Assembly: GCA_013204545.1 (NCBI GenBank)
Contig: JABMNN010000117.1
Span: 1-40,414 of the forward strand
Direction of reading: 5' to 3'
Length of the DNA: 40,414 nucleotides
From: Chloroflexota bacterium
Lineage (GTDB): Bacteria > Chloroflexota > Dehalococcoidia > Lucifugimonadales > Lucifugimonadaceae
The translations under genes and the position numbers were made by a program. Below the pieces are notes generated by a model, which saw only the letters and a program-made list of their open reading frames with translations, was not told the origin of the DNA and ran no database searches. Below, one piece after another: positions 17,089 through 24,999 of the stretch (position 1 is the first letter of the stretch; each line of letters begins with the position of its first letter).

Positions 17089-18114
17089 ATGGTCAAGGTA
17101 GTAACTTTCGGAGAGGTGATGCTCCGACTCGCCACGATGCGTCGAGAACGATTCACGCAAGCACGTGAATTCGAAGTCACCTACGGCGGTGGTGAATGTA
17201 ACGTCGCGGTTTCTCTCGCTCAGTTCGGTATCGACGCTACTTTCGTAACAGCCATCCCTGACAACGACATTGGGCAAGCGTGCATCAACTACATTCGACA
17301 GTTTGGCGTCGACACCTCTGAAATTCTTCGACAAGGTAAGCGCCTCGGCACTTACTACCTTGAATCGGGCGCATCAATGCGTGCCTCGAAGGTTGTCTAC
17401 GATCGTGCAGCCTCATCCATTGCTGAAATCAAGCCCGGTGAGATTGATTGGGAGAAGATTTTTACTGGCAAAGACTGGTTCCACTTCACAGGCATCACAC
17501 CTGCGATCTCAAAGAGTGCTGCAGCGGTCTGTGTTGAAGCTGCCCAGGCGGCCAAGAAGCTCGGACTGACTGTTAGCGCTGATATGAACTACCGGAAGAA
17601 TCTATGGACCTCAGAAGAGGCGCAGGCAACGATGATTCCGATGATGAAGTATGTGGATGTTTCGATCGGAAACGAAGAAGACGCCGAAAAATGCCTTGGC
17701 GTTGCCGCCGAGGGCGTTGACGTGACTACTGGCGAGATCGATCCAAACGCTTACCGACCTGTTGTTCAGGAACTTGTCGATAAATTCGGATTCAAGAAAG
17801 TCGCAATCACTCTTCGTGAAAGTATTTCGGCTGATGATAACGACTGGAGCGCTATCTACTACGATGGCAGCGAGATTCTAGTTGGAAAGAAGTACCCGGT
17901 TAGAATCGTCGACCGTGTTGGTGGTGGTGACTCGTTCTGCGCAGCGATGATCTACGGGTTGAATCAGAGTGGTTGGGATTCTCGACAGGTTCTCGATTTC
18001 GCGGTGGCTTCATCGGCTATGTCACACACATTCCACGGCGACTTCAACCTCGTTAGTGTGAAGGAAGTCATGGCAGTTGCAGGTGGGGACACCTCAGGCA
18101 GGGTCCAACGCTAG
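17089..18114 (+). CDS. kdgK: PfkB-family sugar kinase, probable 2-keto-3-deoxygluconate kinase
   Basis: A 341-residue ribokinase-fold kinase. The N-terminus reads KVVTFGEVMLRLAT, followed by the sugar-binding GGGECNVAVSLAQFG and DVSIGNEEDAEKCLG in the middle. The PfkB signature VDRVGGGDSFCAAMIYGL places the catalytic base at Asp281. The MLRL and GxCNVAVSLAQFG patterns resemble KdgK rather than fructokinase. Position after the KDPG aldolase supports phosphorylation of 2-keto-3-deoxygluconate as its reaction. The segment near residues 190-230 (VAAEGVDVTTGEIDPNAYRP) looks like a small insertion. A strong terminator follows at 18192. Confidence 0.88.
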   Translation: MVKVVTFGEVMLRLATMRRERFTQAREFEVTYGGGECNVAVSLAQFGIDATFVTAIPDNDIGQACINYIRQFGVDTSEILRQGKRLGTYYLESGASMRASKVVYDRAASSIAEIKPGEIDWEKIFTGKDWFHFTGITPAISKSAAAVCVEAAQAAKKLGLTVSADMNYRKNLWTSEEAQATMIPMMKYVDVSIGNEEDAEKCLGVAAEGVDVTTGEIDPNAYRPVVQELVDKFGFKKVAITLRESISADDNDWSAIYYDGSEILVGKKYPVRIVDRVGGGDSFCAAMIYGLNQSGWDSRQVLDFAVASSAMSHTFHGDFNLVSVKEVMAVAGGDTSGRVQR

Positions 18115-18191
18115 TGCGAATTGCGTGTTTCTGTGAGTTCAACTGTTAGTTGGTAGATGGCTCTTCTGAACGGGATTGACGCAGAGAATAT

Positions 18192-18226
18192 AAAGACCCT
18201 CCGAGATTTTCAGAGGGTCTTTTGTT
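18192..18226. terminator. Intrinsic terminator after the kinase gene
   Basis: AAAGACCCTC (18192-18201) pairs perfectly with GAGGGTCTTT (18213-18222), with an 11-nt loop, a T run on the plus strand and A residues upstream. It lies between convergent genes and may work in both directions. Confidence 0.9.
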
Positions 18227-18322
18227 ATTTCATATCGCCGTTATCGTGCCCTTTGTTCACTGCGTTCGACACAGTCACGATGAACTTGAATTTCTGTGAT
18301 GTGGGCGGGGAATGGTTAGCGA

Positions 18323-18649
18323 CTAGCTCTTCTTTGGCTCAGTCTTGATAATGACCTCGAAGCCGAGAATTGCTGAGCCATGTGCCACAGTTCCATCGTT
18401 CTTGTTTGAAGCCGCTTGGCGATGACCGTGCTGGAAGGCTTCCGAATTCACCCACGCCTGAAACGATTCTTCAGAGTCCCAACGGGTGTATACAAAGTAT
18501 CGATCCTCACCCTCAACAGGTCGAAGTAGCTCAAATCCCTCAAATCCGGGCTGATTGTCTACTTCACCAGCGCGTTGCTGGAATCGCTTCTCAAGCTCTT
18601 CGCCCTTGCCTTCGCCGACAGCGATGGCGTTGATCTTCACGATACTCAT
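18323..18649 (-). CDS. MhuD-like haem-degrading monooxygenase (ABM domain)
   Basis: A 108-residue single-domain ferredoxin-fold (antibiotic biosynthesis monooxygenase) protein. It resembles the mycobacterial haem oxygenase MhuD closely from memory: VKINAIAV at the start, ELEKRFQQRAGEVDNQPGF, then GFELLRPVEGEDRYFVYTRW and ESFQAWVNSEAFQ. The residues known to matter in MhuD appear kept: Asn7, Trp66 and a histidine near position 74-76 (HGHR). Members of this group open haem to release iron. The start is ATG 18649, because AGGAGA lies a proper distance upstream; the frame stays open to 18721 but those extra residues do not match the family. The loop around the haem-binding His seems about two residues shorter than in MhuD. 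Confidence 0.85.
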   Translation of the reverse strand: MSIVKINAIAVGEGKGEELEKRFQQRAGEVDNQPGFEGFELLRPVEGEDRYFVYTRWDSEESFQAWVNSEAFQHGHRQAASNKNDGTVAHGSAILGFEVIIKTEPKKS

Positions 18650-18768
18650 AAGTCGTCTCCTATTAGCCAGCCCGACTGGGATGACGAAATTTCCACATGT
18701 ATGAATCGTATGGCACAGCAAGACTTACCATCTTGCCGAACCGCCTAGAGAAACCGTGCCTCAGAAAC

Positions 18769-19428
18769 TCACTCTAATTCGCCATCGGTTTCGTGGTTCT
18801 CTATGAGTTCGAGGTAACCGGGGAGTACTTCGTCGATATAAGCCTGTTCGAGAAGTTCGACTAGCTTAATCGGATCGGTGTGACCGATGACCTTTGCGCC
18901 TGTGTTCTTGTTGATCACTTTGAGCAGATCGTCGATGTGATCAGCGATACCACCTGTGCCTTCAAGTACACCGATAAGTTTCGCCTGATCGAATGCAATA
19001 GCGAATTCACCCAGAGTTCCGGAACGTCCACCCACGATCACTACTGCGTCGCACGTCTGAATATTCGCTACTTCGCGCCCCATTAGCCCGCTGCCGGTGT
19101 ACACGATGATGTCATACCCACGCGTTGGTGAGTTGTAGCGTGCGATGTGCTCGGTGAAGCTCTGTGCAGGCGAGATACCGATCACTAGGCCCCCTTCTGA
19201 CTTTGCACCGAGCACAGAATCATGAGGTAGTCCTGGTGCTATGCCGGTTACGAGAGTGTAGCCGCGCTTGCCAACTTCTGCTCCGAGCCTGTGAATACTC
19301 TCGCGTGCCGATTTAGGCAGGTCACCACCAGCAGATCCCATCACTCCGAACACCATTTTCGGAAATTCAGTCAGGTTACCGTAGCTGGCAGTTATTTTAT
19401 TTTGATCGTTTGGGTTGGAACTTGGCAT
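18769..19428 (-). CDS. LOG-family (lysine-decarboxylase-like) nucleotide phosphoribohydrolase-type protein
   Basis: A 219-residue Rossmann-fold protein of the TIGR00725/LOG family. Relatives hydrolyse nucleoside 5'-monophosphates or cytokinin ribotides, and many bacterial members have no assigned substrate. Features are MVFGVMGSAGG near residue 25, LGAEVGKRGYTLVTG with GIAPGLPHDSVLGA, GSGLMGREVANIQTCDAVV and VIVGGRSGTLGEFAIAFDQ, which is the form of the PGGxGTxxE motif here. The motif has GGRSGTLGE, lacking the proline. The first ~25 residues and the acidic C-terminus are outside the domain. It lies downstream of the gamma-glutamyltransferase gene on the same strand, with 137 bp between. Confidence 0.78.
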   Translation of the reverse strand: MPSSNPNDQNKITASYGNLTEFPKMVFGVMGSAGGDLPKSARESIHRLGAEVGKRGYTLVTGIAPGLPHDSVLGAKSEGGLVIGISPAQSFTEHIARYNSPTRGYDIIVYTGSGLMGREVANIQTCDAVVIVGGRSGTLGEFAIAFDQAKLIGVLEGTGGIADHIDDLLKVINKNTGAKVIGHTDPIKLVELLEQAYIDEVLPGYLELIENHETDGELE

Positions 19429-19542
19429 ACACTAATTATCTCCATCCCGACCTTGCCGGTGGGCTTGTTTTAGCCAAGATTGGCCGATATGTCGTTCTCC
19501 AAGAGCCTCTGGATGGCACTGCCTAATGGGCTCGCCGGCCCT

Positions 19543-19565
19543 CAAGAAAACGTGCCGTCAGGCAC
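19543..19565 (-). terminator. Weak terminator after the gamma-glutamyltransferase gene
   Basis: On the minus strand, GTGCC (19561-19565) and GGCAC (19552-19556) form a 5-bp hairpin followed by a T-rich run (19543-19550). It directly abuts the stop codon at 19566. Confidence 0.4.
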
Positions 19566-21251
19566 TTAGTAACCCATTGCCACACCGTCCCTACGGGGGT
19601 CGGCGCCACCGAGCATTGAACCATGATCGGTGAATTGGATTCCTTGACCGCCACCAACGGCATTGTGCCAATCGGGAGCTACATGCACGCGATGACCACG
19701 TCGGGCGAGGTCTTGGCGCATGTGCACAGGAAATCTGTTTTCTAACAAGAGCATGCCGGTGTCGTAATGCCTGAATCTGGGCGCTTCGATCGCCTCTTGA
19801 ACGTTCATTCCAACGTCTATGTGATGGTGCATCATCTGAGCCGTCGTGTGCAGAATGCCCCAACTGCCCGGAGTTGATATCGACATTCGAATTTTCTTAT
19901 CGCCTATCGTGTTGAATATTTGTGCTGGAGCTATGCAGAAATCCTGTTCTTTGCCGGGGCCGATCAAGTTCGGAGAATCAGTACCTGGGTTGATGTCGAA
20001 CCACTTACACATATTGTTCATGAACACACCGGTATCGCCAGCAACAACGGCGGAACCGAAAGCTCCACCCAGAGTCTGTGTAACAGTTACTACGTTGCCT
20101 TCGGCATCGGCAGTTGCAAAGTGAGTGGTCAAACCGCTCGCGTATTCAGCTTTTACGCCTACTGGGGGATGATCGACTCGAGATCGTTCCCATCGTTCTG
20201 CAGGCGGTCCCGAAGTTTCGAGCATGTTTATTTCGGCTGCTCGATCAGCAGCATATTCGGCAGAAAGCAGTCGTTCTAACGGAATTTCGACGTGGGAAGG
20301 ATCACCGGCGTATTTCGCTCGATCGTCGGCGGCTATGTATACGGCTTCGACAAACCTGTGGAGAGTGTCGCTAGATCCGTATGGAAGTTCATCGAAATTG
20401 CTGAGAATATTCAGGGTTTCGAGAATCTGGAAGGCCGATGAATTTGGTGGTGCAACCCGTACTTCGAATCCTCGATAGTTCGTGGTTAGTGGTTCCTGCC
20501 AGTATGCTCTATACGCTGCAAGCTCTTCTCGACTGATGATTCCACCCGCAGCTTTGAGACTTTCCTGTATTCGATCACCAAGCTTGCCTTCGTAGAATTC
20601 TTTTTGGCCGCCCTCTGAGATTATCGAAAGGGTTTCAGAGAGTTGAGGCATTCGAAATACCGAACCGCCGCTCAGTCCGTTTCGTTCAACAATTACAGCT
20701 TTCTGAGACGACTCAAAACGGTCGATTCTAATGAGGTTTTCTTCGATCATTGCCGCGTTGAACGGTGTGAGGGCGATTCCTTCATCTGCGTACTGAATTG
20801 CGTCTCGCATCACCCTCGAAAGCGGCATCGATCCGTACGTCTCATGCATCGTCATCCACCCTGATACGTTGCCGGGTACAAGAGGTGAGATAGGGCCTGT
20901 TTCGGCATTGAGATGATCGAACATTTCAGGTCGAGCTGCATTTGGTGCGTGCCCTGAGAAGTTTAGGATTCTGGTGCGATTTTCTTTTGCGATGTAGATC
21001 ATCGCGATTCCGATCCCTCCAGCCCCAGACATGTAAGGTTCGGCGATGTTAAGCGTCGATGCGACTGCGACAGCGGCATCAATAGCGTTACCACCGTCTC
21101 GAAGTACGTCCAGCCCGGCTCTCGACGCATATGGGTGCGCCGACGCGATCATTCCTTTCGTTCCAGTTGCGGGCGCACGCGTGGATCTCCCATGAGGCGA
21201 TGTGCCCTTAGGAAACAGCGCATTTGAATCGATATTGTCGACCTGGTTCAC
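19566..21251 (-). CDS. ggt: Gamma-glutamyltransferase family protein
   Basis: An Ntn-hydrolase that transfers or hydrolyses gamma-glutamyl groups, for example from glutathione. The 561-residue precursor has GMIASAHPYASRAGLDVLRD and GGNAIDAAVAVASTLNIAEP near the start, and the usual SGAGGIGIAMIY and SGWMTMHETYG segments. Autocleavage is expected before Thr375 in SGLTTHFATADAEGN, followed by QTLGGAFGS. SISTPGSWGILHTTAQMM and GGGQGIQFTDHGSMLGGADP match the small subunit. No clear signal peptide is visible, so it may be cytoplasmic, unlike the periplasmic E. coli enzyme. A role in a related reaction such as cephalosporin acylase-like hydrolysis cannot be excluded. Confidence 0.92.
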   Translation of the reverse strand: MNQVDNIDSNALFPKGTSPHGRSTRAPATGTKGMIASAHPYASRAGLDVLRDGGNAIDAAVAVASTLNIAEPYMSGAGGIGIAMIYIAKENRTRILNFSGHAPNAARPEMFDHLNAETGPISPLVPGNVSGWMTMHETYGSMPLSRVMRDAIQYADEGIALTPFNAAMIEENLIRIDRFESSQKAVIVERNGLSGGSVFRMPQLSETLSIISEGGQKEFYEGKLGDRIQESLKAAGGIISREELAAYRAYWQEPLTTNYRGFEVRVAPPNSSAFQILETLNILSNFDELPYGSSDTLHRFVEAVYIAADDRAKYAGDPSHVEIPLERLLSAEYAADRAAEINMLETSGPPAERWERSRVDHPPVGVKAEYASGLTTHFATADAEGNVVTVTQTLGGAFGSAVVAGDTGVFMNNMCKWFDINPGTDSPNLIGPGKEQDFCIAPAQIFNTIGDKKIRMSISTPGSWGILHTTAQMMHHHIDVGMNVQEAIEAPRFRHYDTGMLLLENRFPVHMRQDLARRGHRVHVAPDWHNAVGGGQGIQFTDHGSMLGGADPRRDGVAMGY

Positions 21252-21303
21252 GGGTTCGCCTTTCGATGCGTAATCGCTCAGAAATTCTTAAATAATTCGG
21301 CAA

Positions 21304-22107
21304 TTATGCCAAGGTTGATAGGTAGTTACGAGATTCTATTCGCTGTTCGTCTGAACCATATGCCATTGAGTAGTGTCCTTTGTATCCGGCATCTTCGAGA
21401 CGGGTGAACAGATTAACGAAATCGAGAGTGCCTTCACCAGGAATGAGATGGACTTCGTAGTCACCGTGATTGTCTGCCAAACGCACTTCGCCGATGCGGT
21501 CGACACCGAATACATTCAGAAATCCATCCACTCCGTCAGGTACAAGGTGAGAGTGATTCGCCGTGAAAGCCCAGCCCATGTGCTCAAGTGGAATTTGATC
21601 GAAGTATTCACGGACTTCTTCGATGGTGTGTGCCATGTAGTGAACTTCCGCTTTGTCAGGTTCGAAGTTCAGGTTTTCGAGCAGAATTTGCTGGCCAGTA
21701 TCGGCTCCGTACTTACAAATGCGTTTCAGGCGATCGAGTGATGCTTTCTTGCGCTCGGGTACATCGCTGCTGAAGTGATATCCGGCGTGGACAACTGTCC
21801 ATGCGCAATCGAGGGAGTTTGCGAGATCAACGCTCGCCCGCATGTACTCCTCAACGGCTCGCGAAACATATGGTGAAAACTCGGCAACGTTCACAGCTGA
21901 GAGAGTGTGGAGTCCAATAGAGATACCGTTTGATTCGCACATGGTACGAACAGCTTGTGATCGCTCCGGAGTCCAAGTGTCCATGTGGTTGGGGCCAGCA
22001 TCGGCGTTGAAATCGAGGAAGAAAAACTCGTTGTCAATTGCCCACTGTATGGCATCTTCCAACCTTGCTTTACCGGCATCGAAACCTATTCGGTCTTTCA
22101 GGGACAT
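21304..22107 (-). CDS. Sugar phosphate isomerase/epimerase family TIM-barrel protein
   Basis: A 267-residue protein of the xylose-isomerase-like/AP-endonuclease-2 fold. Members are sugar or inositol isomerases, epimerases and dehydratases that use a divalent metal. Seen segments are WAIDNEFFFLDFNADAGPNH, ERSQAVRTMCESNGISIGLH, WTVVHAGYHFSSD, ILLENLNFEPDKAEV (a metal-ligand type Glu), HMGWAFTANHSHLVP and HLIPGEGTLDFVNLF. These match the order of metal and substrate residues in the fold. The gene lies between the amidohydrolase at 22164 and ggt, all on the minus strand with gaps of about 50 bp, so the three are probably cotranscribed. Substrate cannot be named. Confidence 0.8.
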   Translation of the reverse strand: MSLKDRIGFDAGKARLEDAIQWAIDNEFFFLDFNADAGPNHMDTWTPERSQAVRTMCESNGISIGLHTLSAVNVAEFSPYVSRAVEEYMRASVDLANSLDCAWTVVHAGYHFSSDVPERKKASLDRLKRICKYGADTGQQILLENLNFEPDKAEVHYMAHTIEEVREYFDQIPLEHMGWAFTANHSHLVPDGVDGFLNVFGVDRIGEVRLADNHGDYEVHLIPGEGTLDFVNLFTRLEDAGYKGHYSMAYGSDEQRIESRNYLSTLA

Positions 22108-22163
22108 TCAACGATCCTTTTCATAGAGCGAATCTTTCTCACCATGCTTCAGAAGCGATGTAC

Positions 22164-23603
22164 CTATTTCCAGTTTTCGTAGAAACGGCTATGTTCCAAA
22201 TCAATAACTTCGAATGGCAACCCGGTTGCAGCCGCGGCAGCTTTGCCATCTTCCAGTACGAGCCATGTGCCGCCTTTGCCAATTGCTCGACCGTTCAGCA
22301 TGATCAGCTCTCCGGCAACCAACGACATTGAAGACTTGCCCGTAGCGGGATTCACGACAGTCACATCAGCATCTGCGCCCTCTGAGAAGTGCCCCTTGTT
22401 CAGCAAGCCCAACATCCGTGACGGTGTGTAGCTTAGCTTGATTACAGCTTCATCCATAGTGAGAGCACCAAATGCAACGAGAGCCATCGAGCGCTCGATA
22501 GCCACATTGCGTGGCAGTGAGCCGCCATCAGTCGAAATAGCATCAACCCTGAAAGTTCCGTCGTCGTATTTCGCTGTCGCAAGGCTAAACGCGCTGGTTG
22601 GCGGATTCACTGGATAGCTCAGTGCCGCGTCAGTTGCTGCGGCTTCCCAAATTTCAACAGCTTCCTGGCCCGTTACGGCGATTACACGTCCACCGCGTTC
22701 AATAAGTGCTGATCCGTATCCGTCCATAAGTGAAGCTTTGATGCCTTCATCGGTTATTGGATATCCGCGGGCTTTCAAGCAATTTTGTGCAACGTTGTAG
22801 ACCACATCGCCGTATTCATCGCACTTGCCGTTTGTGCCGTTCGCCTGCGCCAAATATGCCTCGGTAATCCACTGCGATCGCATTCGTTCGATCATCCCGA
22901 GGGCTTCTTGTACTTCCTCAAGCGGTTCGTCGATCATTCCTCGGGTGTACGAGTTGATATGCGCAACATGAAGACGACCATTTCCAGTGATGCCAGGGAC
23001 TTCTCGGAGTCCGGTCATATCACTACCGGAATCCTTGGTTCCAACGTGAAAAGCCACCCATGCAAGTTGATCGTTAGCTTCTTTTACAACGTTGCTTGAA
23101 GCTTCTGGAGTGAACGGATGGTAGCCGCCAAGCATCTTCACTCCAATTCCTCCTCGTTTTTTTACATCGGAGATGGCATCACGAAGAATCGATGGGCGTG
23201 GATCGTCTTCTGGAATGGTTTGATGAGGGACCAACCCCATCAGGGAAGCTACGTTGAGACCTGCTCCACGCTGGATCATACCGGTCACCATCGCTGTTGG
23301 ATCGCCAGCCAGATCGAGAGCGGTTGTTGTTCCCGATTCGACAAGCATGGCGTGGCCATAAGCGCGGTCGACATTACTGTTGAACGGACTCGACAGGTGG
23401 GCATGGGTGTCGATGTGACCCGGCATCACGATCTGGCCAGAGACGTCGATTATGTCGTCGGCCATTTCCGGCGCTATCGACTCTGCTATCGAAGCGATTT
23501 TTCCGCGTCGTATACCAATATCGAAATTGCCATCGATATTGTTGGTTGGATCGATGACACGGCCGTTTTGTAGAACAGTGTCGAAGTGCTGTGAAGTGGC
23601 CAA
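22164..23603 (-). CDS. Dihydroorotase/hydantoinase-like amidohydrolase (paralog A)
   Basis: A cyclic amidohydrolase of about 480 residues that would hydrolyse an amide or ring bond. Motifs are FDTVLQNGRVIDPTNNIDG at the start, the metal-binding MPGHIDTHAHLSSP, a GVKMLGGYHPFTPE segment whose lysine may be the metal-bridging carboxylated one, WVAFHVGTKDSG, RLHVAHINSYTRG and DAISTDGGSLPRN. The frame is open to 23672, but a TTG start at 23603 is preferred because family similarity begins there. It shares the whole layout with 27783-29216, including an unusual insert with two cysteines (NGKCDEYGDV and AQNCLKARG). Upstream lie three 23-bp iterons. It heads a minus-strand group with the TIM-barrel protein and ggt. 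Confidence 0.82.
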   Translation of the reverse strand: MATSQHFDTVLQNGRVIDPTNNIDGNFDIGIRRGKIASIAESIAPEMADDIIDVSGQIVMPGHIDTHAHLSSPFNSNVDRAYGHAMLVESGTTTALDLAGDPTAMVTGMIQRGAGLNVASLMGLVPHQTIPEDDPRPSILRDAISDVKKRGGIGVKMLGGYHPFTPEASSNVVKEANDQLAWVAFHVGTKDSGSDMTGLREVPGITGNGRLHVAHINSYTRGMIDEPLEEVQEALGMIERMRSQWITEAYLAQANGTNGKCDEYGDVVYNVAQNCLKARGYPITDEGIKASLMDGYGSALIERGGRVIAVTGQEAVEIWEAAATDAALSYPVNPPTSAFSLATAKYDDGTFRVDAISTDGGSLPRNVAIERSMALVAFGALTMDEAVIKLSYTPSRMLGLLNKGHFSEGADADVTVVNPATGKSSMSLVAGELIMLNGRAIGKGGTWLVLEDGKAAAAATGLPFEVIDLEHSRFYENWK

Positions 23604-23694
23604 ATCGAGAGTGAATCCTGAACGAGAGCAGATAGCGGGCGAATTGTTTTCGGCGATTCTACAGAGGCGCACCGGTTCACAGTGGTTTCACCAG

Positions 23695-23763
23695 CCGTAA
23701 TCGGCCCGTAATGAACACGGTAATCGAACGGTAATGTACGCGGTAACCCCAGCGTAACGATGC
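23695..23763. promoter_or_regulatory. Three tandem 23-bp iterons with six phased GTAA half-sites
   Basis: Copies start at 23695, 23718 and 23741. Each holds two (C/G)GTAA half-sites, giving GTAA at 23697, 23708, 23720, 23731, 23743 and 23754, that is spaced 11, 12, 11, 12, 11. All six sites would face one side of the DNA helix. The array lies between divergent genes (amidohydrolase on the minus strand, DUF4382 lipoprotein on the plus strand). Direct repeats of about 11 bp are typical of OmpR/PhoB-type regulators; that link is inference. The rest of the intergenic region (23764-23968) shows nothing I recognise. Confidence 0.65.
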
Positions 23764-23968
23764 CGAAGCGATCCTATTTTTATCGAAGTCGTGCCGATGA
23801 GATTCATAACTAACTATTTGGTTGCCTGCCGCATGTTGCGAATGAATCCTTCGGCACGTTTCGCGTCTGGCTAATTTATTATCGTTTTCTGACGGATTTG
23901 TGATCAAAATTAGTACATTGCGAGTATCCTTCGATGCCTGAATTGGAAGAGCGCTATTGGAGAATCAA

Positions 23969-24982
23969 GTGAGTCTGAACAAACCGTATTTAATATTGAT
24001 GCTGCTGGTCCTTGTGGCTCTAGCGATCATAGGGTGTAGTGGTGGAGATGACGAGCAGTCTGAATCGACCGTCGCACCGGCACTGACTTCGACCGTTAAG
24101 GCATCGACTTCTGGTGACACCGGAACATCGGACACTGGCACGCTTGAAGTTCGAGTTACTGACGCACCTGATCCTTCAATTACTGCCGTCTACGTAACCA
24201 CGGACAACATTGAAGTTTCAATCGCCGGTGAAGGATGGGTCTCAGTCATTGACGAAGAGATCACTTTTGAACTACTTGCCCTTGAGGGTGTTGAAGCTAT
24301 TCTTGGTTCGGCTGAACTCCCTGCCGGTAGTTACACACAGATTCGACTTTCGGTTCCACAGGTGGAAGTTGAAAAAGACGGCGAGATGATTGTTGCCGAG
24401 GTTCCAAGCGACACCATCAAACTGGTTGGAACTTTTGAACTCGTCGCTGGCGAGAAAACATTCATTAGCCTTGATTTTGAGGTCGACAAGTCACTCGTCG
24501 AACGAGGTCCAAAAGGATTCTTGTTCAAACCTGTAATAAAACTTGCCGTTGGCGAGCCTGGAGAAGAAGGTTCCGTAGCGGTTGCCCTAACAGGAAAAAC
24601 TGAGGAGCAGCCGACTCCGAAGCCGGTTCCAACGAAAGTAACGCCGCCTAAGCCAACCGCAGTCCCGCCGACAGCCACACCTGAGCCAACTGCAGCCCCG
24701 ACCGCAATACCGGATGCTACAGGTGCGTTCTTCCTGCACATTGCTGAACCTGCTGATGGCGAGGCTATTGTCACTACGAGTACGTTCGATATTGTAGGGC
24801 GAACTTCGGTTGATGCACTGGTAAGCGTGAACGACTCGTTCCCAGATGTTGCGGTTGACGGTACGTTCACATCAACGGTGACACTGGATGAAGGTCCTAA
24901 CGTTATCGAGGTTGTGGCAAGTACCGCTGGTGGTGGTGAATCCAGCATAGTTTTATTGATTATTTACGAGCCGGCTGCGTAG
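23969..24982 (+). CDS. DUF4382-domain lipoprotein with C-terminal Ig-like domain
   Basis: A 337-residue exported lipoprotein. The signal sequence LILMLLVLVALAIIGC ends in a lipobox, so lipidation at about Cys23 is expected. A short Ser/Thr-rich linker leads to a DUF4382-type domain (GTLEVRVTDAPDPSITAVYV, then ELLALEGVEAILGSAELPAG, RGPKGFLFKPVIKLAV). A Pro/Thr-rich linker (TPKPVPTKVTPPKPTAV and similar) follows, then a beta-sandwich domain (FFLHIAEPADGEAIVTTSTF ... GPNVIEVVASTAGG) of the Ig/glucodextranase-B type. GTG 23969 is preferred over TTG 23957 because GGAG at 23959 has proper spacing to it. The next gene, 17 bp downstream, also encodes an exported protein. Function unknown; location outside the membrane is well supported. 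Confidence 0.8.
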   Translation: MSLNKPYLILMLLVLVALAIIGCSGGDDEQSESTVAPALTSTVKASTSGDTGTSDTGTLEVRVTDAPDPSITAVYVTTDNIEVSIAGEGWVSVIDEEITFELLALEGVEAILGSAELPAGSYTQIRLSVPQVEVEKDGEMIVAEVPSDTIKLVGTFELVAGEKTFISLDFEVDKSLVERGPKGFLFKPVIKLAVGEPGEEGSVAVALTGKTEEQPTPKPVPTKVTPPKPTAVPPTATPEPTAAPTAIPDATGAFFLHIAEPADGEAIVTTSTFDIVGRTSVDALVSVNDSFPDVAVDGTFTSTVTLDEGPNVIEVVASTAGGGESSIVLLIIYEPAA

Positions 24983-24999
24983 GAAATAAGAACAACAAA

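Noticed and set aside
24331-24948. 205-residue minus-strand frame opposite the DUF4382 lipoprotein
   Set aside because: It mirrors the Pro/Thr codon bias of the real gene and has no family features, signal or ribosome site.
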